From positions 1,914,398 through 1,941,202 of the forward strand of contig CM074811.1 in NCBI GenBank assembly GCA_037447605.1: a stretch of DNA of 26,805 bases. Direction: 5' to 3'. The DNA is from Zygnema circumcarinatum. Taxonomy: Eukaryota; Streptophyta; Zygnematophyceae; Zygnematales; Zygnemataceae. The notes beneath the pieces are model-generated. The model saw only the letters and a program-made list of their open reading frames with translations. It did no database searches and was not told the DNA's origin. Made by a program: the position numbers and the translations under genes. Below are positions 8,934 to 21,461 of the stretch, piece after piece (the stretch's first letter is position 1; each line of letters opens with the position of its first letter).

Positions 8934-9533
8934 GCGGCGCGCGGGCGGGCGGGCGGCGCCGTACGGCCCGCGTTTGGGGCGGCCAATTGGCGCGCGGCGC
9001 GGGGGGCCGCCAGGTGGCGCCATCATTGTGGCGCCGCGCGGCTTGTCGTTTTGGAGCGCCCGCGTTTCACGCTGCCAATCGGGGGGCGGCACAGGGTTTC
9101 CGTACGGAGGGGTCGTACGGCACAGCGCCGCGGTCGTACCACTTGCGGACAAGGCGGGACCGCCGCCTGGCGCCGCGTGCCGTACGAATTTTGGCAGCGG
9201 CGGGCAGAAAATAAAAAGAACGTCAGTTGCAGGGGAGCGGGCAGTGGAGAAAACATTGCTTTAAGTGAGAAAGGAAACGTTTCTCAGTGCGTCCGGGCAG
9301 GGGTCCTGAAAAGTCCTGGCGGGACTTGGCAGGCGGGCAGGAGGAGAATGCGGGGGAATATGGGAGAATAGTATAGATCCGTATTATACACTTCGAGGTT
9401 TAATACAATGTATAATACAGTATTAATACAGTATTTTACATTGTATAAAACCCGAACGCAACTGTTAACATCCGTACAACCAGACATAGAGTGGTACGGA
9501 ATTTCTGTACGAAAACTGTGTACGGGACTATAC

Positions 9534-9558
9534 GGCCACACGTGTCACACGTGTGGCC
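9534..9558. repeat. 11-bp-stem hairpin with tandem CACGTG, inside the MITE
   Basis: GGCCACACGTG and its reverse complement CACGTGTGGCC are separated by TCA, giving an 11-bp stem with a 3-nt loop. A third CACGTG follows within 10 bases (near 9563). Confidence 0.85.
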
Positions 9559-9717
9559 TTTCACACGTGTTGAATTGCTGGTTGGCCAATAATCAATCTC
9601 TGTTCAATTAGCGAGAAATCAAAAGAAAATACGTTAAATACATATAAAATACACTGTATTTTTAAAATGGTGTATAATACGCATGTATTATACAGTGTAT
9701 TAATACACACAAACTTT

Positions 9718-9807
9718 CATTGAACTCGCGATGGCGAGGCCATCAAATTTACATGGATAAAGGCAAAATGTGGAACCACGAAGGACTGGTCACAAAGGAC
9801 CGAAACA
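9718..9807 (+). repeat. Dispersed repeat, copy B (inside the MITE)
   Basis: Starts CATTGAACTCGCGATGGCGA and ends near CACAAAGGACCGAAA. It is closest to copy C at 26253-26347, which starts CATTGATCTCACGATGGCGA. Its position inside a bounded MITE links the dispersed family to that element. Confidence 0.75.
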
Positions 9808-11944
9808 CAATAAAACGAAGCTAGGAGCGGAAAACTACGCCTAGGCACGCGTTTAATACACGCGTTTGATACATACGGATCTATAGAGAATAGGGAATGG
9901 CCGTGTTGCGGGCACCTGCGGAAATTTTACTTGTCGTGAATACTTTTCAAAGAAATTCAGCGAGGGTAGAAATGTTCCCTCTGCCCGCTGCCCCAAATAA
10001 CTTTTCTCGCCTTCCCTTCAAGTACGGTCCAGTGACTCCACACGTGTGTCGCGGAAACGCCGGATCCTTGTACGGTCTTGAATTATCCACATCTTTTTCC
10101 TTTTTTTCAGGACCGTGCGGCACAAAACCGTTTCTCCCTCGGAAAAACAGACAAGGAATGTCTTCCCCTGCCCGGGCGGCCGCGGCGCGCTGGCCGGCCA
10201 AGATCCCTCCTCGGCCCGCCGTTGACTGCCCGCGCGCGGCCCTGCCCCCGCTCCGCCGGGCGGCCAAAAAAAGTCCGCCGCTGCCCGGCCGCCCGCCCGG
10301 CTGCCACTTGCAGGCGAAACGGCTCCTCCGCAGCCGTACGACGCCGTAATGTCTCCTGGCGCGACGCGGCCAGCGCGGCTCCCCTAGTGGCCGGGCGGGC
10401 CGGTCTCTGCGCGCCACCTGGCGCCCCCGCGCAATTCGCGCCGCGGCAGGCGTACGGCTGGGTCCGCCAGCTGGCTCCGTACGGATCCTAGCCCCCGCGT
10501 AGGGCTGAGCCCCCCCCCGCCGCATCCTTCCACGCCGTTACGTCTGACCGCCGCCGTCCAGTGGCTGCGCGACACGCGGCACTTTCGTACGAACGGGCGG
10601 GCGGGCCTGTCGGTCCGCTGACAGGCGGGCCCTGCCCGGCGAGGGACCGGCGGGGTCGGGCGGACGGACCGGCCTCGCACGTGCGGGATCCGCGATCGCG
10701 GGCGATGTGGCCGCCATGTGTCGGGGCGCCCATTGAAGGATGGGGGGATCGCGCGGCTGCCATGCGCCCGCCCGCCCGCCCACCCGGCATGGTATGGCAT
10801 GGCATGGCATCTATGATTGATGGGGATCATGGGGGCCGCCCGCACCTGCCGGCGTTGTCGGGAAGGGAGGCTGCAGCAGGGGGCGGACGGAATGATGATG
10901 ACGGGGCCGTGTCGACGAGCGCAATGGGGGCATCCAACTGCGCTCGGATGTGAAACCACGAGTGGCCCGGCCGGTTACTTCACTACCAGCTGTTGCTGGA
11001 CGGTGAAGGCCGCAGTTTTTAAGAAACGGAAAAAAGAAAGGTGAAGCTTAAGCTTCAATGAGGGCAGACTCTGTTGCCTTGAAGATCTCCGAGCATCGTC
11101 TTGCTTGTTGAGGCAAGGCGTTTTCAGCTTACAAGGGGGGCGCAAGTGAACTGCGAGGGGTTGATTCGTGGGAGCGGGCTGTTCTCCATTAGGGGCTGTC
11201 AGTCGTAGAAAGACACCATAGGACATGAAGTCAAGATCCGCACATACTGCTTCTCAGTGAAGGTCAAAAGCATAATGCGGTTTCTGATATCAAATACATA
11301 ACGCTAACCCCCTATTAAGCCCTCAGGTTACGTGTGAGTTCAAGCCGCCACGTATGCGCGCGGACTGGCCACATCTCTATTAAATTCGATGATGACTCAT
11401 TATTTTCACGAATGAAAAAACGCCACGTGTGATTGCCACGTCGCTCAAATTAGTTCGAAATTAGTTGGAGGCACGCATGCGCGCATGGAACTGGAAGGTG
11501 ACGACACAAGGCAACGCGTGGACACCGCTCATTGGCAGCTGGCCGTTCGGCGCAACTGGAGACTTGTAGGCCGCCTCAACCGACTTCAGTCAACGAAACA
11601 CATGCCACGTGGCAATTGTCGGTGCAGCCACGTCAACAATAGTTGAATACCTTACTACAAAAACATGTCCATGTTAAAGCGACTACCGCCGCAACCTCAA
11701 TGAATTATACCTCAACCTTGAACTCACAACCCAGCAGTGCTCCCTCCAGCAAAACCGACACCAAACTTTCTAATCTGATTCCGCCACTTGTGTGCTTCAG
11801 CCACCTGAATTGCGTGAGAAACAAGCTCCGCCCAAAACGCAGAATGCGGAGGGCGGTTTCCCTCACTGCTTCACAAAAGAGAGCGCAGCAGAGGGCCCAC
11901 CCCCTCCCTCCCTGCTCAAGCTGCCGTCCGACCGTCCGATCAGA

Positions 11945-14505
11945 TTAGATCCGATCAGATCCGACCGCTCCTCCTTGCGGCGCGTGCAGCTCGACGGTCC
12001 AGAGGAGGTCCGCGTCGCTCCGTACGGTCACCTCGCGGCCGGTGAGGCGGTTGGAGGTGCTCACGAGGGCGCCAAAGCGCATGGCATGGCCGCCTGCCAG
12101 CCGCCCAGAAACCACGAGCAGGGAGGGAGAGGCTTTAGGGCAGGCCGGAAGGCTTCTATACAGGCATAGCCAAGGGAAGGGGCTTCTGCATTCGTTAAGT
12201 TACATGCATCGGAGATGAAAACGTTTTTGTCATAGGCAATCTACGGAAGCCAACACCCAATGACTTCCATAAACTGAGCCTGCTATTCAACCTTCGGACT
12301 TGCCCCAACAACATTGATACTTAGGAAATTGAAGTTCCATGTACGGAGGGAGACATGCAGAACCGAACAGGAGAAGTGACAAGGAGAGAGACAACATGAT
12401 ATGAAACTCGGCGATTTCTTGGAAGTGTTTAACTCACTCAGATTCCATTGCAGGCCTGTAGTGGTGGAGCTCGCTGAGGGCTCGCCCAGCGGAATGAGCG
12501 CACAGTGTGGGCCCTCCCACTCCAAATTGGGTCTGATCAGGTGTTCAAAGCCAGCTTGTAACAGGAAAATCAAGTTTTCACTGCCCACTAAAATGAGTTG
12601 TAGATGAGAGAAGCGGTAGAGCGCATTATAGTTTGCAAACTCATGATCCACTCGGCCCCCCAAAGCTCCAACAACAATAATTTTCCACTGCGCTCGAGAA
12701 AAATGAAAGGAGAGAAGATCAGCATACAGGTGTCAGAAACGCTTAAAATCAGGGCTGGGGAATAGCCTGTAAATGATCGGCCGTAGGTTTTTGCTTTCAA
12801 AAAGTCAGAAGAGGCAATTAGATTGAAGACAGTACATCACCTCAGGGTTCAGGGTTAAGCAAATGACCCACGTGGGCAGTATCCAACTCTGGAGTGTTGT
12901 TCTCTATAAAAACGATGCATTTATCAAGATCAGTGCTGTCCTGGTCTTCTGACAGATCTATGATGACCGAGCCCTGCAACCAAACCAATAGTCTCGCAGT
13001 CAATGCCGCAGTCAACGCAACGGTGTTTTCCACCCCATAGCACATAAACAAACTGCAGACGGCCGGGAATATTTTTCCCAAAATTGGAACTAAGCACAGC
13101 TTGTCCCCTTTCGTTGTTTCTGGCATTACTACAACACGAATGAACATCTTTGAATGGTAGATACACACTCAAAATTTGTGTGCTGCTGAACCTTACTAGC
13201 TTGGAGTAATACTCCCTTATCTCAGACCGGATTGAATCTAAGTCTCCTATGATTACATCTGGTACAAACCTGCGCAGCAAAAGTTGATTGCAAAATTCCA
13301 ATTAGATATCTACGAAAGCAAGCACTTTATGTGCACGCTTGATAAACTCGACAAAGGCTTCCAGAAAGGTTCACTTAAACCCCCTTGGCAACTTGGAAAT
13401 TGACTAGGTTTAGCAGAAAGATTCTTCACTTATCCTGCTTGACAAGAGTGAATGCCCCAACGCTGTTGTCACATCGCAACGCGTTTAAGAAGTCACAAGT
13501 TTCTAAAAGCTTGAACCTGATATGTGCTTCATATCCAAAAAGGGTATAAAGATTGCCCTCTCCTTATATAAAGAATGTCATTAATGCGAGAAGTCTGTTA
13601 CTCTAAATTGCGTATCCACCCAGTTGCCCAACCCATCCCAAGCTTATTCAAAATCTTAAGCACGTCGTTCGGAGCCATTAAGATGCTTTAGGCTAGTACA
13701 ACCGCCTAATTGAGGAAATCATCTATGACGAACTTGGTAGGGCCACTTGCTAGACAACAAATTTCCTCACGAACTAAAACCCAAATGTCCTGTCAACTGC
13801 CCTTGGTGAGAATGTCATGTATGGCACATAAATACATGCAAAGGCGGGTAATTTTAAGTTCATCAAAGTAACGACAGTAACTGAGATGCACGCCACCAAC
13901 ACAAAGAAAGTACCGAAGCTATGCAGTAGACATTGCGCCATGAAGCCAATCTATGGGTTTCTTATTGGAGGAAACAAACAAGATATTGCAGCTGTAAGGT
14001 CTGAAGTGGGGAGGGCTTGCAGATAGTGGTACTCAGAAATCTGCTGACTTGATGTGCTGTAAGAGTCTAATTATTGAGTCCACATTCAATCAATTTTTTA
14101 TTTTAAATTAGTGCCATCCTGCTGGCACGAGCTCTCAACAACTGTTTTCTCCTTACCTGCGTCGAACAGATTCCGGCTCTTCTTGAGGGAAGAGGAGTGG
14201 AAGCTCGTCAAACATACGGTTGGCGCCTCCATCGGCACAAACTCGAAGCCGTTCTGCTGCACATGACAGAAGGGTCGTCAGGATCGCATGACGACATTGT
14301 TCTCACATTTACATCAATGCAAAGAAAGAAAAGAAGAAGAGCAGAATCTCGTTATCGTGGACTCACGTAGGCGCCATAGCATAGGAAAGAATGTTGGCAG
14401 TGTGTAATTTAGGACTATAAGCACAAAACTGTGGCTGCAATTCTGCAGGTCCGCCTCCCTGCTGAACAAGAAATCGGTAACGTGCTCTCGTTGTTTCTGA
14501 GCCAT
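11945..14505 (-). CDS. TPK1: Thiamine pyrophosphokinase (6 exons, about 269 aa)
   Basis: Exons in coding order: 14505-14367, 14253-14157, 13269-13197, 12973-12872, 12687-12438, 12093-11945, all with GT-AG introns and a continuous frame. TPK transfers pyrophosphate from ATP to thiamine, making thiamine diphosphate, the cofactor of pyruvate dehydrogenase, transketolase and related enzymes; the plant enzyme is cytosolic. Visible family motifs are CADGGANR (residues 52-59), PDVIIGDLDSIR (82-93), DQDSTDLDKC (113-122), GALGGRVDHE (144-153), then EGPHCALIPLG and MRFGALVSTSN in the thiamine-binding C-terminal half. Length fits the plant enzyme (about 267 residues, from memory). The first ATG in frame (14505) is the best start, but the frame is open further upstream and an extra 5' exon is possible. 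The intron 1 acceptor is a NAGNAG pair. The last exon is GC-rich compared with the others. No chloroplast transit peptide is evident. Confidence 0.93.
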
Positions 14506-15498
14506 CTGGTGCGAGCTCAATATCCCTTTCACATCCACACAAGAAACGCTCCCACTTCACCGCAATCAGTCCACTCAGTCGCTTCCAATTTTCTGAGATA
14601 GTCCAGAATTTCACCACATTTCAGCAACACATGCTCCTTTTGAGACCTCGCCATGCGTCAACCACCTCCTTCAGACCATCATCATTCCTCCAATGTTTCC
14701 ACCAATACCTTCAATAAAATTCTCCGCATCGCCGCAGCAGCTCCGTTTGCACTTGCGCACGCCTCCCACTCCGCCCTGCGCTTAGAGCCCCCCTGGGTTC
14801 TCGAAATCCGACGTGGCACCTCGTGACACTTAACCAATGAACTGCCGTTCGAACACGTGTAACGTAGTTCAACTATCGCTGTCGACCAATAGGAGCCTGC
14901 AGAATTACCGACGTGGCGCCTACGTGGCACCTACGTGGTGCTGATTTAAGCTGCTTAACTATGCTGCTAAATTGGAAAAAAAAATTGTGATGTACAGATA
15001 TCGCGGAACAGCGACATGGAGACGCGAGCAATCTCGCGAATGGGCCTTTTGTTTGGGTCTGGGAGGTGAGGGAGGACATGCGGGGGACCCACCATCCCTT
15101 TTTGAAGCCGATGGGTGGGTACAGAAGTGTGCACTGAGGTCCATCATCATCATCATCACCTTCATGTATGCTTCTAAAGAGAGGGCTGGCATGCTCGTCC
15201 ACAAATGCTCTTGTTTCAGATGCCTGGTCTGCCCGAGCCTTCTTCCGGCATGCACTCACTCTGCCATCTTATTATCCCCGACTTAACATCAGGCCATGAT
15301 TCTGCATCTTGGTGTCAATCTGAGCTTGGGACAAGGGTGCATGCTGCCTGAAGCCACAACTGCGATTCCAATGCACGCAAGGAAACTCGGCGAGATGAGA
15401 AGTGAGGGCCAACGAAATTCATTAGAAAAGCCTTTGGTTCTGCCCTTGGGCTCCTCACAAAAGATGCGGCTGCTCTACTGTCCAAAACCCAAGTAAAA
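14506..15498. other. Intergenic region between TPK1 and AP2M
   Basis: Both genes are on the minus strand, so this holds the TPK1 promoter and the AP2M 3' flank. No gene is supported; frames at 14682-14930 and 14873-15259 show no domain. A small (CAT)n run lies near 15143-15156. Confidence 0.6.
14811..14938 (-). promoter_or_regulatory. ACGT-element cluster in the TPK1 promoter
   Basis: ACGTGGC or ACGTGG cores occur at 14811, 14911, 14922 and 14933, plus a CACGTG at 14854-14859. The last three are spaced exactly 11 bp apart, about one helical turn. Two CCAAT boxes lie at 14834 and 14886. ACGTGGC is the ABRE/G-box core bound by plant bZIP factors. The cluster is about 300-430 bp upstream of the TPK1 ATG, consistent with a promoter. 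Function is inferred. Confidence 0.5.
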
Positions 15499-18400
15499 TC
15501 ACAACCGGATTTCATACGATCCCGCGCGGGTAATGTACCGCACCCACTCCACAGTGCTGTAGCCGCTCTTCTCCCATACCTGCAAGGGCCCGCCCTCCTA
15601 TTCAGACAAGGGACCAGACCTCCTGCACCACCCATACCTAAAGCTAAAAAGAATAACTGCTGTCAGCCATCTCATCTGGAAAGGAAGGTCACTCGCTGCC
15701 GAAGCGAGTTGCAAACCACAAGAAACGTACAGCAAGTCCTTACCTTAAGAAAGCGAACCCGTAGACCTGATGCAGTGAACATTGGCACCTGCGCCACGTT
15801 CGAAGGAGTATTTAGAGACAAAACAGATTATGCACCTCTAGAAAGACAAGAACAGGGTCCTACCTAGCCTTCTTTAGCGTGGCGAGCGATCTATTGTTAG
15901 AACTCACCATCCTTCCAATCATCTGGTGACTTAGAACATGTTAAGAATTTGGTCTTGCTGAGAGATAGAAAGGAAGTGAAAAAGAAGAAAACTCTTAATA
16001 CAGCTCACAGTGCGTCGAGAGGAGCCAAGAAGCTGGTACACTTTGCTAAGTGGCTTCCCGTGAGACTTTTCCTCACCTGAAACTCCATTTGGATTGGCGG
16101 ACGTGCACTGTTTTTCTTGTCTGTTGTTGTGGAGATGAGCTCCACTTCAGCACTCATTGTCAGCTCCGTTTGGCCAGGGAACTTTTTAATCCTGCATTCA
16201 CCACCAATCAAGAGAATCAACCTTCCGTTAGGCCCAGAGACAGTGTCATCAACACAAAAGAACGCATCTTGGATGGGAGAATAAAAGGAACATTGACGCA
16301 CGAGGACTGTATGATAAATCTGATATGACAAGGAGAACCCTTACTAGGCATAAGACCAAAAGTAAAATCAAGAAAAGGCAAGGCAAGGCAAAGCTGTTTC
16401 ATAACCTCTCCGAGCAATTGAGGACTCACTTCCAGACGAGTGCATCGAGTGCTGCGTTGTACTTCGCCCTTCCAGTTGTCACTTGAAAGGTTGCCTTTGC
16501 TGTATACTTTGGGACAGGCACCTTAATTACTACACCAAGGGCAAACATTTTTGACCCAAAAACACTTTTAACCTGCAAGCCGAAAGCAGCACGACATCAT
16601 TTCATGTTAAAAGCGGATCTTTGCAGCCCTTTCTGCACCCAAGTTGATATATGCCCGCGGTGAAAAGGAGTTCCTGAGCTCAACAGATAGGAAACAAAGC
16701 CTCCATATAACCATCTCATTATTTCTACTCTCAAGTTAGTCTTGCTCTGCAAACAATGCAGTATTCATAGAAAACGGAGCACATTTGGCGGAGACAAGCA
16801 CCTTGACATTCACTTCCAACCGCGTACGGCCCAACTCCTTGATGTTCGGCAAAACACGAAACGGCAGATTGATGCCCTCTGTTATGCGATACCTGAATAA
16901 GCACACACAAAAAAGAAGCCGAGAAAAAAAATGAATGGGGAGTATTCCATCAAGAAATAATGCAAATACATGTTTCAACCATAGAAAAGTAAAAAATCTG
17001 CCAGGAACTCCCACCCCTTTGAAGCTGCTGGCAGCACAGAGGGCAGGCCCTATGCCGAGGGCTACTTTACTATGCAAGTTCCCACTTACTTCATGAGTTC
17101 AAACTCGCCATCAGGTGGAACAAAGCTGACAGTTTTTTCAGCATTAAATCTCGTGAGGTTGACACATTGGTGGAATGTCACATCGTCAAGTTCAATGGTC
17201 TTGCCACTGCATTACCCAACCACCCAATTTTACAGCTGCCCAATAAGGTCAACACCAAGGACAGTAAGGACAGAAGACCACACAAGCGGTCAACTACTTC
17301 ATTCAGTATTCGCAGGTCATGAAGTAGTTGAAATGGAGGGTTGTCGAAACCTCAAATAACTGGTCCGTTTAAGCAGCTGTCTTACCTTCTTGCAGAGCGA
17401 GATTTGGCCTGTGCTTCCTTTTCCAGCCCAATCTTGTCATTCAAGCCAAGTTTTAAGTCCGGCATTCCTGACAAAAAGCACTTCATAAGAATCTTTCCTG
17501 TAACGTCGCATCGCAGAATCGTACCTGCATCCTCCCACAAGATCTCCTTTCCCTGCTTATTCGCGTTGCTCACATAGGTTAAAGGCGAGTCGAGCTGATG
17601 TATAAGGACCAATAACATTCAGTATCAGCTGCAGTGTATGGACTTATAAGCGCGCAGTATGCCGACTTAATCCAGATAGACGGTCAAGTAGCTCCGTGGC
17701 ATAACAGCCGAAAATCAAAAAACTGAACATATGATAAGCAGGAGAAAGCACGAAGGCTGATCCTAGCCTCATACAAAGAAAAGAACCTCTTTCAACCATT
17801 CACGTAAGCATCATACAGCCAACAGTTCCCAGAAGGGTATTCTCGATTTAAACCTTTCCGACTTAAAAAAACAGGGTCCCAATGATATTGCACAGCATGC
17901 CCACAATCTCAGTTTCAGATTTGACGTACTCGAGGACTTTGCCCCAGTCGTATGCTTACAAGCCATGCTGAAAGAATCCCCTTTTGCTCTTGCCGAGCAT
18001 GTGCTCATAGAATCAGACAAAATGGTTAAAAAGAGGTGGAGCAAACCATACCATTTTGTGACATCAATAGGTTAACACTTTCCACGATGTCTAGGAAAAC
18101 CTGCAAAATTGAGCAGGCATAAACCATGAGCTCATGAGTGGATCTTGTTTCTGAAGCAGAATAAATGGGGACAAACTGCAGCTATAAAAGTAATTTCCGT
18201 TTCAAATGCTTATACTATCTTTTTCTTTATTTAGGAGAACAGAAGGCAGGAAAATACAACTCCAATAACTAGATAGATAACCTAAAAACTACAAATCGCC
18301 AAGTTTAAGTGCTGTGCAGAACATCTATTCATGGGATGAGAAGGAGACACACCCTTCACAAGAACAAGGAAAAGAGATCAAAGTTTTGGAAAGCTTGACG

Positions 18401-20969
18401 AAGGCACTGGTCGACCTTTAAATGTTTTGGGGCAAGCAGCATTTTTACTTTCCCTCTAATCAAGCACTCCCAACAACGCAATCTTGCTATCTTGCCTGGG
18501 CAAATCGTTGTCCACTGTTAGCTCTTTCAGCCCAAAAAAGTTTAATCTTATAAAGAAATGTGTGGCCATGATTCTGAGTGTATGTCACACTTAGGTTGAA
18601 CAGAACATGGAGGCTGAAATCAGATAGCGTTAATAAAGCACAGTCGATAAAAATTCACCATGCCTTCGCAAAATTCAATTCATCTCTGTTTGGGTACGGC
18701 AACTGCGAAATGTGAGCGTTCACATGTATGGAGCCCACCTCATTCTTTTTGTAAACAAGCCCTTCTCTCCGCCAGCCTACAGCTCCGGTCACATTGATGG
18801 TTACATTCGGCGCAGGAGGCTCTGCTTTCTGCAATGGAAATGCTCCAAGGGGAATATGTCAAGCAACCTGCCTCCAACCTTTGTGGGTCATTGCCCACCA
18901 AGGAACTTAAAGCATTTGTCTAAGCTGATTAGGTCAGAAAGGCAACCGACTGTGCTCTGCCGTTTGATGGCACCACAATCATTTGGTGAACTGACGGAGG
19001 CCTTATCACAGTGGGTGGGTGAGGCTTAGAGATCTACGATGTTACCACTGAAATTCAAATAGCCAAAAGCATCATACGACGCTATTAACCAGCAGTCTCA
19101 CACTCACTTTGGAAAAGGGAGAACGGAAGCCTTCTTGGGTAATGTACAGCTTCAAGATCTCAGGGGACAAGTTCTGTGGGTAGCCAAAGTCCATGATCTC
19201 TGCAAAATTGGAGTGGAACAACTACTAAATTAAGAAGGTGACTCAATGGCCGGGTGACCGCACACTGCCAATCCAATGAACTGTTCGAAACATGAACTTC
19301 ACATATCCTTATTATCAATGGGGAACATAAGCCATGAGATGAATTCCTCAGACGAATGAGCCTTGGGTGCAATAGTACGCTTTGTTTGCAAGCTTCATCA
19401 AACCATAAACCTCATCGACGCAAATTCCAGTCAATGAGTGTTCTGAAATGTCTTCGGCAGAGGCATAGATCCACAACCCCAGCAGAGCTTAAGAGTTCTC
19501 TGGAGGTACTGGATCAGCAAACGATATGATACAACTGCAAACTTACCATCGAGAAGCTCGTAAATGAGCACAAAGTTATTTCGAATTGAATCTTCATCAA
19601 AGGATCCTCCGAAATAAGACTTGAACAAAGCCACAGCCTGTGGGCCACGAGCCATCAGAGGAGTAAGTTGTCATGGCACCGTAAAGCCCTTCCAGAAGCA
19701 TAGAGCAACGAGGGCGGAGGAAGTGTTCTCCTTCCACGCATGCCCAGGTCAGACATTCTCCGCAGGCTACTAGGCAAAGCATTTTTCGGCTAGTGCACTA
19801 TCCTTAATATCACTATATAGAATAGCTTGCTCAAATCAAACATGTTACTTCAAGGGAACAGAGAAGGCAACCTGTCTATGAATTGCATAAATCTTTTGTC
19901 GGCTGCAAAATGAGACATCTTCCAGAATGCTCAAAGTAAAGGAAAGTTGGCATACGTTGGTTTGCATATGCTAGTTGCCCTCTGGGAGCATTTTTCATAG
20001 GGGTCTGAGGACATGAGAGCATGTAAATGTACTATAAAATGCATGAAGTATGAATTTGAACTTCAGTTCCCACTTCTATATCTCTTGAACTTAAAACGTT
20101 AGAACTAGTTTTCATAGCTCTTAAAACAAAACCCATTTTCGCATTCGCATTTTCGCATATACTTACACCCAACATTTAGAAATCCACGAATGTCTTTGTT
20201 ATTTCAGTTAAACCTGACAGAGCTTCATGACCCTTCCCTTTCGCAGCACTTCACTCCTAGCAGCTTTTGAAACTTCAGAATGCAGATTTCTGAACAATGG
20301 CTTCATTGCTCTACCAATTGCTTTGCCACATGGAGATGAACAAACAAACGACTTGCGAGTTTTCCTACATCTGAGTTGTATCAACTTCGCATCGCTATCA
20401 CTGACGATGCGCACTTGAAATTTTCAAACTTTACGACATAGATGCAGATAACCTGGTGCTGAACGAGAAACTGTGGCCGCGGAATAAGCAAGTGAGCGTA
20501 ATTCACTGACCTCGACAACAAATTTGAATGCACAGGCAGCATTGCAGTTGCTGCTGACGACAATCACAATGTAAACGTTGCTAATGCGCATGTAGAGGAA
20601 GGAGCACGCCCCCATGTGACGCACTGGAGACAAGCCAAGATCCTTCGTCTGCAATATGTGTGTTCGGAAAGCATCCACCATGTTCCCTCTGAAAGCCAAC
20701 GAAAGGCAGGTTAACAGCATTAGATCCATGCTTCTTCATGCGCCTTTGCAAAGCGGAACCCCTCCTCTCGCAGAATTCATACAGAAATTAATTGCCACGA
20801 GTCCCCGGCCTTGTAACGCTCTGCAAAGGGAGAGGAGAAGGCCCAGTGCACGTCCGAACGAAAAGAAGTTTGAGAGCAAAACTCACCCGACATCGTCCCG
20901 ATAAAGTCTATTGATGAGAACATCCCCCCGCAGATTAAGAAAGTAGATGGCTGACGCTGCGACAGGCAT
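15499..20969 (-). CDS. AP2M: AP-2 complex subunit mu, clathrin adaptor (13 exons, 437 aa)
   Basis: Exons in coding order: 20969-20887, 20688-20511, 19637-19547, 19199-19108, 18828-18739, 18100-18052, 17524-17386, 17206-17090, 16892-16802, 16572-16430, 16191-16077, 15788-15744, 15579-15499. All introns are GT-AG, and lengths sum to 1314 nt with no frame break. The protein matches plant AP2M closely and at almost the same length (438 in Arabidopsis, from memory). It is the cargo-binding medium subunit of the AP-2 adaptor in clathrin-mediated endocytosis at the plasma membrane. It has an N-terminal longin-like domain ([18 protein letters not shown]...), a linker with VTGAVGWRR whose Thr162 aligns with the AAK1-phosphorylated Thr of animal mu2, and a C-terminal mu-homology domain. 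Asp182 and Trp423 correspond to the residues that bind the tyrosine of YxxPhi sorting signals. It ends [14 protein letters not shown]. An in-frame TAG precedes the ATG unless removed by a 5' UTR intron, for which TTTCTTTAG at 20991-20999 would be the acceptor. Confidence 0.96.
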
Positions 20970-21412
20970 TGTTACGCGGTAGTCCAAGACCTAAAGAAAT
21001 GGAAAAGCGGCGATCACCAGAAAACAGCGCTGACTACTCGTGTTCAAAGAAGCAAGTCTAATGCTTTTCTGTACGTTCGCCTTATTCTGCAGTAAGCGCG
21101 ACCTCCCACTTCCCGCAGAGTCTGATCTGCGCATCTTAGGAAGACGAACCCAAACTGCGACAACCAGCGAATGCGAGAAAGGATAGCCAAGCAACCAAGA
21201 CGCCCCCGAGACTCAGCACCTATGCCCTCGCCACCGAAGCGTGCCAATGCCCCAGTGCCCCCTTGCTCCAAGCGCGCCCTTCCCCTTGCCCGGAGCCGCC
21301 GAGCCCGCTTGCAACCGCCATGGAGGGAGCTCTGAGCACTACAGGACTGGGCCTGAGGCAGTCCTGCAGGGCGGGACGGCTCGCGGCTTTCCCAGAAGGT
21401 GCCCAGGCCAAC

Positions 21413-21461
21413 GTACACTGTACGGACCCTACACCGCCGTACGTCTGTACGAGGGATGTAC
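21413..21461. promoter_or_regulatory. GTAC cluster 1
   Basis: Five GTAC cores in about 49 bp (21413, 21420, 21439, 21447, 21458), most followed by GG, TC or GA (for example GTACGGAC). GTAC is the core bound by plant and green-algal SBP-domain proteins, including the copper regulators SPL7 and CRR1. Whether it acts here is inference. Confidence 0.4.

Larger units (their letters stand above)
9364..9893. mobile_element. hAT-like MITE, 514 bp, with 8-bp target site duplication
   Basis: The element spans 9372-9885. It is flanked by the direct repeat GAGAATAG at 9364-9371 and 9886-9893. Its termini are a perfect 13-bp inverted repeat, TATAGATCCGTAT at the left and ATACGGATCTATA at the right. Eight-bp target duplications with short terminal repeats are typical of hAT-superfamily DNA transposons. 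There is no transposase, so it is non-autonomous. Inside are AT-rich inverted pairs (ATACAATGTA/TACATTGTAT; AATACACTGTA/TACAGTGTATT), a GC-rich hairpin at 9534-9558 with two G-boxes, and repeat copy B. It lies about 0.7 kb upstream of the MYB start codon. Confidence 0.85.
8749..11944. other. Gene-free region between the MYB and TPK1 genes
   Basis: Both neighbours are on the minus strand, so this is MYB upstream plus TPK1 downstream sequence. No gene is supported: open frames are GC-driven and overlap on all frames. It contains the paired G-boxes, a 514-bp MITE, about eight CGTACG palindromes between 8959 and 10590, a (GGYAT)5 tandem at 10786-10810, a perfect 16-bp palindrome TGAAGCTTAAGCTTCA at 11042-11057, and CACGTG hexamers near 10042, 10679, 11424 and 11605. 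Confidence 0.5.

Noticed and set aside
17811-18044. Minus-strand frame inside AP2M
   Set aside because: It lies within intron 6; excluding it gives an uninterrupted AP2M protein of the expected length.
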